From CAYFUL01 sp964346375 (GTDB lineage Bacteria; Bacillota; Clostridia; Tissierellales; Peptoniphilaceae): 8,018 nucleotides of DNA. The stretch is from NCBI GenBank assembly GCA_964346375.1, contig CAYFUL010000062.1, positions 1-8,018 on the forward strand, read 5' to 3'. A program made the position numbers and the translations under genes. Below are positions 1-6,029 of this stretch, piece after piece. The notes under the pieces were generated by a model that saw only the letters and a program-made list of their open reading frames with translations, was not told the DNA's origin and did not search any database. Numbering within the stretch: the stretch's first letter is position 1; every line of letters starts with the position of its first letter.

Positions 1-4
1 CATC

Positions 5-22
5 AAAAATCCTTAAGAGGAT
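5..22 (-). terminator. Possible terminator downstream of ftsH
   Basis: Read on the minus strand, ATCCT-CTTA-AGGAT forms a 5-bp stem with a 4-nt loop followed by a run of five T's. It lies about 50 bp beyond the ftsH stop, where a Rho-independent terminator would be expected. The stem is short and only moderately GC-rich, and the window ends just beyond it, so the call is tentative. Confidence 0.45.
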
Positions 23-70
23 GGATGGAACACAAACTATTTCACACTACCTTTTCCCTAGTCTAGTTTT

Positions 71-2005
71 TTAAAGTTTTTGTCCTTTTGTTTTTTCTAA
101 TATACTCATAAATTCTTCCCCAGTAATGGTTTCCTTTTCGTATAGGAATTTGAAGATCTCCTCTAGTGCTAGAGTGTTTTCCAACAGAAGTTCCTTTGCT
201 CTTTCGTAGCAACTTGAAATAATATTATTTACGACTTTGTCAATGGACTCCCCTGTTACATCGGAACAAGTCATTACATTTCTTCCATCAAGATATTGGT
301 TAGTGGTGCTTTCCAATCCCATTAGTCCAAATTCTTCACTCATACCATATTGAGTTACCATACTTCTTGCAAGGCTGGTTGCCCTTTCAATATCATTTGC
401 AACCCCAGTAGAATCTGTATTCATCATTACCTTTTCTGCCGCCCTTCCTCCAAGAAGTACAACAACCTGCTCTAATAATTCATCCTTAGTCATTAAAAAT
501 CTCTCCTCTTCTGGAACTTGGAGAGTGTATCCCAATGCACCCTTTGTTGAAGGAATTATAGTTATCTTTTGTACAGGTGTAGTATTTTTTTGTAGGGCAC
601 TTGTAAGAGCGTGACCCACTTCGTGGTAGGAAACCAACTTCTTTTCATTTGGAGATAGAATTCTATCCTTCATCTCTGCTCCTGCAATTACAGTTTCAAC
701 TGAAACCCTTAAATCCTCTTGTGAAACTTTACTTCTATTCATTCTAACTGCTCTTAGCGCCGCTTCATTTGCTATATTTGCAAGATCTACCCCACTTGCT
801 CCAGCAGTCATATATGCAATATTTTTAAGGTATAAATTCTCTTCAGTCTTAGCATTTTTTAAATGTACCTTTAAAATTTCAAGTCTGCCGTTAAAATCAG
901 GATTGTTTACAATAATCTGTCTATCAAATCTTCCCGGTCTTAATAATGCCTTGTCAAGGGATTCTGGTCTATTTGTTGCTGCTAAAACCACTACTCCAGA
1001 ATTTGCTTCAAAGCCATCCATTTCAGTTAATAGTTGGTTTAGTGTCTGTTCCCTTTCGTCATTTCCACCCATCTGTCCGTCACGACTTTTTCCTATTGCA
1101 TCTATTTCGTCTATAAAAATAATACATGGCGAATTTTTATTTGCCTGTTCAAATAAATCCCTTACTCTACTTGCGCCAACTCCCACAAACATCTCTACAA
1201 ATTCTGAACCAGAAATTGAGAAAAATGGTACCTTCGCCTCTCCTGCTACTGCCTTTGCAAGAAGTGTCTTACCAGTTCCCGGAGGACCTACAAGTAGTGC
1301 ACCACGAGGTTGTTTTGCGCCGATTTCAGAGTATTTTTTTGGATTGTGGAGAAAATCTATAATCTCCTGTAAGGATTCCTTGGCTTCATTTTGTCCTGCA
1401 ACATCGTCAAAAGTAAGGTGGGTGTCTTTTTCCATATTGTACATTTTTGCCTTACTCTTTCCAGCATTAAATATCCCTCCTGCACCGCCAGAGCTACCCA
1501 TATTTTTCATCATTCTTGAGTACATGAACCTTGATATGGATGTGAAAATTAGTATTGGTAAAATCCATCCTACGAAGAATGTAAATAGTTGATTAGATCT
1601 AACTACTGGTCTAGTAAAATTTACCTCGTTTTCATTTAAAAAACTTATAAGGTCTGGGTTTTCAATGGCTCCTGTGTAAAAATATCCTGTATTTCTCAAT
1701 GCCCTATCAATTACTCTAGTATCGCTAGTAATAGCGTCTAAGTTTAAAATTTCTGCTACTTCACCCTCGTTAAAATCCTCTTTTAACTTCATACTAATTT
1801 GGTCTGCGTCTATTACAACTTGGCTAATATTATCTGTTTCAACTAGTTTTATAAATTGGCTATAGTTGATTTCAATATTTCTCTTGCTGTTAAAAAATCC
1901 GAAGATTAAATTTAGCACAATGGCAAAAATTAAGCCTGATAGTATAAAGTTAAATATGCCATTTGAATTATTTCCATTGTGATTTTCGTTTCTATTTTGA
2001 TTCAT
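71..2005 (-). CDS. ftsH: ATP-dependent zinc metalloprotease FtsH
   Basis: Membrane-anchored AAA+ protease that unfolds and degrades membrane and short-lived cytosolic proteins. In order: an Asn-rich N-terminus (1-15), TM1 (about 17-38), an extracytoplasmic domain, TM2 (about 139-161), then the AAA+ module. That module has Walker A GPPGTGKT (240-247), pore loop FVGVG (273-277), Walker B IIFIDE (295-300) and a second region of homology ending RPGRFDR (356-362, arginine fingers). The M41 peptidase domain has HEVGH (461-465) with Glu462 catalytic, and a likely third zinc ligand at Asp538 in the TGVANDIERAT segment. The 644-aa length is normal and all key residues are present. The start overlaps the stop of the upstream 60-aa gene by one base (TAATG). 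A GGAGG at 2010-2014 gives it its own ribosome binding site, so the two are probably coupled. Confidence 0.98.
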   Translation of the reverse strand: MNQNRNENHNGNNSNGIFNFILSGLIFAIVLNLIFGFFNSKRNIEINYSQFIKLVETDNISQVVIDADQISMKLKEDFNEGEVAEILNLDAITSDTRVIDRALRNTGYFYTGAIENPDLISFLNENEVNFTRPVVRSNQLFTFFVGWILPILIFTSISRFMYSRMMKNMGSSGGAGGIFNAGKSKAKMYNMEKDTHLTFDDVAGQNEAKESLQEIIDFLHNPKKYSEIGAKQPRGALLVGPPGTGKTLLAKAVAGEAKVPFFSISGSEFVEMFVGVGASRVRDLFEQANKNSPCIIFIDEIDAIGKSRDGQMGGNDEREQTLNQLLTEMDGFEANSGVVVLAATNRPESLDKALLRPGRFDRQIIVNNPDFNGRLEILKVHLKNAKTEENLYLKNIAYMTAGASGVDLANIANEAALRAVRMNRSKVSQEDLRVSVETVIAGAEMKDRILSPNEKKLVSYHEVGHALTSALQKNTTPVQKITIIPSTKGALGYTLQVPEEERFLMTKDELLEQVVVLLGGRAAEKVMMNTDSTGVANDIERATSLARSMVTQYGMSEEFGLMGLESTTNQYLDGRNVMTCSDVTGESIDKVVNNIISSCYERAKELLLENTLALEEIFKFLYEKETITGEEFMSILEKTKGQKL

Positions 2006-2187
2006 TATTCCTCCATTCTCCTTTTAATTCTCTTTAGTCGTACAATTTCATCTACTAGAGAATTTACATCCCGTACACTTTCATCGTAAAATTCACATAA
2101 ACTCTTCCCCAAGTCGTAGTAGCACTGGTCAAGTTTTTGGTTTAGATCTTCAATTTTTTCATCTAGTAAATTTTCCCTGACTTCCAC
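2005..2187 (-). CDS. Small charged helical protein encoded just upstream of ftsH
   Basis: I do not recognise this 60-aa protein. It is highly charged, with no membrane segment, no signal peptide and only one Cys. Its spacing of Leu, Ile and Val suggests one or two amphipathic helices or a short coiled coil (roughly 5-30 and 38-58). The start is GTG (2185-2187), supported by a strong AAGGAGG at 2193-2199 with a 5-nt spacer. Its stop TAA shares one base with the ftsH ATG, so it is likely cotranscribed and translationally coupled. The ftsH ribosome binding site lies inside its last codons. An FtsH-related role, such as adaptor or substrate, is only suggested by position. No convincing promoter for this strand was found in the 57-bp gap to the divergent gene. 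Confidence 0.75.
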   Translation of the reverse strand: MEVRENLLDEKIEDLNQKLDQCYYDLGKSLCEFYDESVRDVNSLVDEIVRLKRIKRRMEE

Positions 2188-2200
2188 TTCTACCTCCTTG

Positions 2201-2229
2201 TTGAAATTAAAACTCCCCTTTTATATAAT
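2201..2229 (+). promoter_or_regulatory. Sigma-A-type promoter of the TetR-family gene
   Basis: TTGAAA (2201-2206), a 17-bp spacer and TATAAT (2224-2229) make a near-consensus vegetative promoter. The expected transcript start is near 2236, only about 9 nt before the ATG at 2245, so the leader is very short. An SD-like GGTGAT sits at 2236-2241. The TTATATAA at 2221-2228 is a perfect palindrome and could also serve as a -10 for the opposite strand, but no good minus-strand -35 is visible. Confidence 0.7.
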
Positions 2230-2244
2230 CTAATTGGTGATAAT

Positions 2245-2778
2245 ATGGATAATTTAGAAATAAAAGAGACTAAAAGTTCAAAGGCTTTAAAAAAATCTCT
2301 ACGAAAATTACTTTCCGAGAAGAGTTTTGATAAGATAACTGTAAACGACCTATGCCAAGATGCAGAGGTATCAAGAACAGCCTTCTACCAAAATTTTCTC
2401 GATAAATACGATTTATTAAGTTCACTTATTAAGGATTTTAATATTGAAATTACCGACAGGAAGCTAAGTAAGTCAGTGGAGTATATTGAATACATAGTTG
2501 ACTTTACTCTAGACAATAAGGAACTTTTAAAAAATCTATTAATCACCAGTAACGAAGAACTTACTCGTCTACATATTGAATCTATAAAATCAGAGCTTAG
2601 TAAATATTAATCTAATTTAGACAGCCCAGTAGTTCAAGATTTAAAGCTGGACTTTTTTGCCAATGGACTGATGTTTATCCTCTACAATATAATTAGGCGA
2701 GATTCCGACGTACTAAGGGAGGAATTATATACATTCTTCGGTGGAATTGACCAAGTATTAAATAAATTCCATATTTAA
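2245..2778 (+). pseudogene. TetR/AcrR-family regulator interrupted by an in-frame TAA
   Basis: DNA-binding transcriptional regulator of the TetR family. The first 121 residues include a typical N-terminal helix-turn-helix (about 31-51, ITVNDLCQDAEVSRTAFYQNF) and the start of the helical C-terminal domain. The reading frame stops at TAA (2608-2610). Reading on in the same frame without any shift gives 55 more residues that look like the missing C-terminal helices (FFANGLMFILYNI, then FFGGIDQVLNKF), ending at TAA 2776-2778. Joined length is 177 codons including the stopped one, close to a normal TetR protein. This points to a single substitution (for example from CAA, GAA or AAA) in a recently intact gene. 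The C-terminal half resembles Firmicutes DhaS-like regulators only in general character. A truncated product keeping the DNA-binding domain could still be made. Confidence 0.75.
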
Positions 2779-2878
2779 ATTGTAGTGCAATTACATATAC
2801 TCTTAAATTTACAAGTTTTAAAATATGTTACTAAGTGTACATTTTTTGGAATTTGTAATTTTTTTATCGGAGAAAATT

Positions 2879-2907
2879 TTGTTGTTTTCAAAATAATGGA
2901 CTATAAT
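2879..2907 (+). promoter_or_regulatory. Promoter of the LacI-family gene, with overlapping inverted repeat
   Basis: TTGTTG (2879-2884), a 17-bp spacer and a perfect TATAAT (2902-2907) predict a transcript start near 2914. An inverted repeat, ATTTTG (2876-2881) and CAAAAT (2889-2894) around a 7-nt centre, overlaps the -35. It is a possible operator for autoregulation, but it is AT-only apart from its ends and is weak evidence by itself. Confidence 0.6.
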
Positions 2908-2932
2908 AGTAAAAACTAATATGAATTTGAGA

Positions 2933-2938
2933 AGAGGT
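2933..2938 (+). promoter_or_regulatory. Ribosome binding site that fixes the LacI-family start
   Basis: AGAGGT lies with GG 7 nt before the ATG at 2945. The alternative in-frame ATG at 2921 has no Shine-Dalgarno sequence and falls only about 7 nt after the predicted transcript start. Confidence 0.65.
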
Positions 2939-2944
2939 ACTAAG

Positions 2945-3937
2945 ATGAGTACATTAAAAGACGTAGCAAAACTTGCAGGAGTTTCTACTGCAACAGTATC
3001 CTATGTAATAAATGGACTAGCAGATGAAAAAAGGATTACGAAGGAAACTCAAGAGAGAATAAAAAAGGCAATACTAAAACTAAACTACCTTCCAGATGTT
3101 ACTGCAAAGCGACTAAAGAACAATAAATTAGATAAGTACAAAATTGGGCTGTACTGGACATTGGATAGTCGTGCCCACTTACTGGCAAGGGTATTAATTG
3201 GGATTCAAAAGGTATTAAAAGAAAGTCCATTGCCAATTGAACTTTCCATCTGCCCCTATGAAAGTGGACATATTAGAGAAAAGGAAGATCTATTTAAATT
3301 TGGAACTCACAACGGAGTAATTATTGGTACAACTTCAAGGGAGGATATGGAGTACATAGAAAATAATATCCCGCCAATGCCGTTGGTACTCTTTGATAGA
3401 TATTTAAGTGGAGAAAATTCCGTATACCTAGATAATGATTTTGCAATGGATTTTGCAATAGACTACCTAATTAAAAATGGCATAAAAAATATAGGAGTAG
3501 TAAGGGCATTTGACCCCTATGTATCTATGGATAATAGGGACAGTCTTTTTATTAGTAAGTGTAGAGAATTAAAAATAAATATAGAGGATAATATTATAGA
3601 AACGGAAAACTCCATTGAAGGAGGAAAGGCAGCAGCAATAAAGTACATGGGATTACCAGATAAACCAGATGGACTGTATATTGGCACAGATACCATCGCC
3701 CACGGAATGATAGACGCCTTAAAAAACATCTATAAATTACCAACAAGAAGGCTGCCAAAAATAATTACCATGGGTTACTATGATTTTGTCTACGATATTT
3801 TCAGTAGAGATAAGATTACATACCTAGATATTCCACTGGAAAAGATGGCGCAGGAATCTTTAAGAGTTTTAATAGAAATCATAGGTGGAAATAATTCTGA
3901 AGGTATTGATTTAAAAATAAAACCTATAGTTAAATGA
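2945..3937 (+). CDS. LacI/GalR-family transcriptional regulator
   Basis: DNA-binding repressor-type protein of 330 aa. The N-terminus is a textbook LacI headpiece: STLKDVAKLAGVSTATVSYVI (helix-turn-helix about 4-23), then KETQERIKKAILKLNYLPD and a hinge helix (about 50-59, VTAKRLK). The rest matches a periplasmic-binding-protein-like effector domain, with blocks such as GVIIGTT, PLVLFDRY and a YIGTDTIAHGMIDAL region. The effector is presumably a sugar or other small ligand. No sugar or other metabolic gene adjoins it on its strand, so the regulon is unknown and it may act on itself or at a distance. Start chosen at 2945 rather than 2921, because only 2945 has a ribosome binding site and the earlier start would put MNLRRGTK before a headpiece that normally begins at the N-terminus. 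The protein appears intact. Confidence 0.93.
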   Translation: MSTLKDVAKLAGVSTATVSYVINGLADEKRITKETQERIKKAILKLNYLPDVTAKRLKNNKLDKYKIGLYWTLDSRAHLLARVLIGIQKVLKESPLPIELSICPYESGHIREKEDLFKFGTHNGVIIGTTSREDMEYIENNIPPMPLVLFDRYLSGENSVYLDNDFAMDFAIDYLIKNGIKNIGVVRAFDPYVSMDNRDSLFISKCRELKINIEDNIIETENSIEGGKAAAIKYMGLPDKPDGLYIGTDTIAHGMIDALKNIYKLPTRRLPKIITMGYYDFVYDIFSRDKITYLDIPLEKMAQESLRVLIEIIGGNNSEGIDLKIKPIVK

Positions 3938-3941
3938 AAAA

Positions 3942-3979
3942 CCCCTTAAAGTTTGAATATTAACGTCAAATTTTAGGGG
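3942..3979. terminator. Bidirectional hairpin between convergent genes
   Basis: CCCCTTAAAGTTTGA (3942-3956) and TCAAATTTTAGGGG (3966-3979) form an imperfect stem of about 14 bp with a 9-nt loop. On the minus strand it is followed by TTTTT, a good terminator for the zinc-ribbon gene. On the plus strand the tail ATAAATTTTA is weaker but probably still ends the LacI-family transcript, whose stop is 4 bp away. Confidence 0.75.
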
Positions 3980-3986
3980 ATAAATT

Positions 3987-4313
3987 TTACCAAAATATAC
4001 TTTCTCCACAATTGGGACATTTATTTGAGTAAAGGCTATGAAAATAAAATCTATTCCCACAGTGCTTACAAGTATTTTGAGTTGAAAAAAATGGAAAAAA
4101 AATAGTACAAATACCAAAAAATACAATTACATGAGCTAAATTAGTAGTAGTAATATTTTTACCATTCAATAAGTAAAATATATAAGCTATAAAAAAAATT
4201 ATTCCAATTCTCCAACTTATTATATTTCTTTTATTTGAATGTTATAGTCTATAAAGTGTGCCAATAATAAGTATATAGTATAAAATTTCCAGTATAGCAT
4301 TAACTATATCCAT
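3987..4313 (-). pseudogene. Small membrane protein with C-terminal zinc ribbon, interrupted by an in-frame TAA
   Basis: I do not recognise the family. A good start exists at ATG 4311-4313, with GGAG at 4321-4324 and a 7-nt spacer. From there the frame reads a hydrophobic segment (MDIVNAILEILYYILIIG), hits TAA at 4242-4244, and continues in the same frame without any shift. What follows is a second hydrophobic segment (IGIIFFIAYIYFLL), a third (LAHVIVFFGICTIFFPFF), and a zinc ribbon with CKHCG and CPNCG pairs about 16 residues apart, ending GESIFW. The whole frame is 109 codons including both stops. The 3' part could only be made separately from a TTG at 4167-4169, which has no ribosome binding site and would cut off part of a membrane segment. 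A single nonsense substitution in a small zinc-ribbon membrane gene fits best. The function is unknown. Confidence 0.65.
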
Positions 4314-4320
4314 TTAATCA

Positions 4321-4324
4321 CTCC
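4321..4324 (-). promoter_or_regulatory. Ribosome binding site supporting the upstream start of the broken zinc-ribbon gene
   Basis: On the minus strand GGAG stands 7 nt before the ATG at 4313-4311. It is the only Shine-Dalgarno-like site in front of this frame and the reason to extend the gene beyond the internal TAA. Confidence 0.55.
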
Positions 4325-4325
4325 A

Positions 4326-4473
4326 TTTTTTAATACAGCGAACTAATTTTTACTTTGCATTGCTTTATTTTCTTTATTATCAACCTAATCTTTTTTAAAA
4401 ACTTCAAAAAATTGAAAAAAAAGCAAAATTTAAGTAAATTATTCGCAATATAAATTTTACAATTCCATTCAAT
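4326..4473. other. AT-rich intergenic stretch
   Basis: About 150 bp upstream of the broken zinc-ribbon gene. It should hold that gene's promoter. TTGATA occurs on the minus strand, but no -10 stands at a good distance. I see no supported feature. Confidence 0.4.
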
Positions 4474-4509
4474 AAAAAACGTTGCTGGATTTTTCCAACA
4501 ACGTTTTTT
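4474..4509. terminator. Strong bidirectional terminator after the ABC importer operon
   Basis: AAAAAACGTTG (4474-4484) pairs with CAACGTTTTTT (4499-4509), with additional GGA/TCC pairing inside the loop. It has T-runs on both strands. The hairpin begins at the last base of the ATPase stop codon (TAA, 4509-4511). It ends the importer transcript and would also stop transcripts from the left. Confidence 0.9.
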
Positions 4510-5231
4510 TATAGTACAGCATTTAAAAATTCTAATGTTCTCTTATTTTTACTCTCATTAAATAGATAATCGGGAGTTCCCTGGTCTGCTATTACTCCTT
4601 GGTCCATAAAGAGAATTCTATCGGAAATCTCCTTTGCAAATCCCATCTCATGGGTAACTATTACCATGGTCATTCCCTCTTCTGCAAGCTCTCTAATTAC
4701 ATTTAGTACCTCTTTTACCATTTCTGGGTCAAGTGCAGAGGTTGCCTCGTCAAATAGCATTACATCAGGATTCATGGCAAGAGCTCTAGCAATTGCAACC
4801 CTCTGTTTTTGACCACCGGAAAGTGAAGCGGGATAGCTATTTGCCTTATCGGAAAGACCCATTTTTTCCAGTAGCTTCTTTCCATTTTCTTCTGCAGATT
4901 TTGGATCTTCCTTCTTAACCAATATTGGTGCAATAGTAATATTTTCCATAACTGTCTTATGGGGAAATAGATTAAAATGTTGAAAAACCATTCCAATTTT
5001 CATTCTAACCTTTTCAAAATCTATATCTTCGTCAGTTATTTTATTTCCTTCAAGGTAAATATCTCCTCCAGATGATTCTTCAAGCAAGTTTAAACATCTT
5101 AAAAATGTACTCTTCCCAGAACCTGAAGCACCTATTATTGATATAACCTCGCCCTTTTCTATTTCAAGATTTATTCCCTTTAATACTTCCTTATCTCCAA
5201 AACTCTTTTTTAAATCAACTACCTTAATCAT
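4509..5231 (-). CDS. Polar amino-acid ABC transporter ATPase (GlnQ/ArtP type)
   Basis: Cytoplasmic ATPase that powers import of a polar amino acid, probably arginine given the T-box on this operon. The 240-aa length is typical of the GlnQ/HisP/ArtP group. All motifs are present: Walker A GASGSGKST (34-42), Q-loop Gln84 in MVFQHFNLFPH, signature LSGGQKQR (137-144), Walker B VMLFDE (157-162), D-loop SALD (165-168) and H-loop His194 in VTHEM. Its ATG lies inside the end of the permease gene, an 8-base overlap (ATGATTAA), with an AAGGA ribosome binding site a few bases upstream, so translation is coupled. It is the last gene of the operon and is followed at once by a terminator. The substrate is inferred from regulation. 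The ATPase alone does not show it. Confidence 0.96.
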   Translation of the reverse strand: MIKVVDLKKSFGDKEVLKGINLEIEKGEVISIIGASGSGKSTFLRCLNLLEESSGGDIYLEGNKITDEDIDFEKVRMKIGMVFQHFNLFPHKTVMENITIAPILVKKEDPKSAEENGKKLLEKMGLSDKANSYPASLSGGQKQRVAIARALAMNPDVMLFDEATSALDPEMVKEVLNVIRELAEEGMTMVIVTHEMGFAKEISDRILFMDQGVIADQGTPDYLFNESKNKRTLEFLNAVL

Positions 5232-6021
5232 TTTTCAACTTCCTTTCTAGTACCTTTACAGCCTTAGAAAGAGTAAAGGTAAGTATAAAATAGAGTATGG
5301 CTGCTATTATTAGTGGTTCTAATGCCTTGTAGGCAGATCCTCTTACTACGTTTACATTAAACATAATATCAGTTACTCCAATTGATGAAACTATGGAAGT
5401 CTCCTTAATTATTGCAATAAATTCGTTACAAAGAGCTGGAAGAATATTTTTTACAGCCTGTGGAAGGATAATCTCCTTCATTGTAAGATTTGGACTCATT
5501 CCAAGGGAAGCTGCTGCTTCAAATTGTCCCTTGTCTATTGCCTCAATACCTGCTCTAATAATTTCAGAAATATATGCACCAGAGTTTAGCATTACAGCAA
5601 AGGTACCTGAAATAAATGCAAGGGTTGAAATGGATATACCCTTTGATCTTGCATTTAGTAGTAGTCCAGTTCCTACTGAAGCAATCATAACTTGTGTAAG
5701 TAGTGGAGTACCTCTAATTATCTCTACATAAGCCTTAGAAAAATATGACAATACCTTGTACTTTGAAATTCTTAAAAAGTATAGAAAAGTACCTAGCACT
5801 GACCCGCCAATTACAGAAATTAGTGAAAGTATTACTGTAATTAAAAGTCCCTTTCTAAAGTAGGCTATATACTTTGTAAAGATAGTCCATACACTACCTG
5901 CAAATGCAGTTAGTTTACTTCCCCCAAGTATTAGGAGAAGCACTATTACTGCAATAAGTATAACATTTACAATTTTAATTTTTGATTTTGAAGAATTCTT
6001 CTTTTTGTAGATATTATCCAT
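5224..6021 (-). CDS. Polar amino-acid ABC transporter permease (HisM/GlnP/ArtQ family)
   Basis: Inner-membrane channel subunit of the importer, 265 aa. The polar N-terminus KKKNSSKSK is followed by an extra hydrophobic segment (about 18-34). The usual family core follows, with hydrophobic segments near 57-83, 107-122, 131-150, 197-215 and 233-253. The ATPase-contacting EAA loop is clear: EAAASLGMSP begins at 168 and IILP ends at 187. The IIRGTPLLTQ block (101-110) is typical of the group. Only one permease gene is present, so it probably works as a homodimer. It starts 8 bp after the binding-protein gene, with an AAGGG ribosome binding site overlapping that gene's stop, and overlaps the ATPase start. 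Confidence 0.95.
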   Translation of the reverse strand: MDNIYKKKNSSKSKIKIVNVILIAVIVLLLILGGSKLTAFAGSVWTIFTKYIAYFRKGLLITVILSLISVIGGSVLGTFLYFLRISKYKVLSYFSKAYVEIIRGTPLLTQVMIASVGTGLLLNARSKGISISTLAFISGTFAVMLNSGAYISEIIRAGIEAIDKGQFEAAASLGMSPNLTMKEIILPQAVKNILPALCNEFIAIIKETSIVSSIGVTDIMFNVNVVRGSAYKALEPLIIAAILYFILTFTLSKAVKVLERKLKND

Positions 6022-6029
6022 TTTATCCC

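Noticed and set aside
903..1592. 229-aa open frame on the plus strand opposite ftsH, plus a smaller one at 1126-1362
   Set aside because: It lies wholly antisense to a well-conserved ftsH, has no domain character and is explained by codon usage on the other strand.
2778..2792. Small hairpin AATTG-TAGTG-CAATT after the TetR-family gene
   Set aside because: It has only five AT-rich pairs and no T-tract, so it is not a convincing terminator.
2921..2944. Earlier ATG for the LacI-family protein
   Set aside because: It has no ribosome binding site and lies about 7 nt from the predicted transcript start. It would put eight extra residues before a headpiece that normally begins at the N-terminus.
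3987..4169. Stand-alone 60-aa zinc-ribbon gene starting at TTG 4169
   Set aside because: No Shine-Dalgarno site precedes the TTG, and the start falls just after a membrane segment encoded in the same open frame. The interrupted gene from 4313 explains it better.
4400..4425. TTCAA-AAAA-TTGAA hairpin in the AT-rich gap
   Set aside because: It is short, AT-only and not placed after any gene. It is probably low-complexity sequence.
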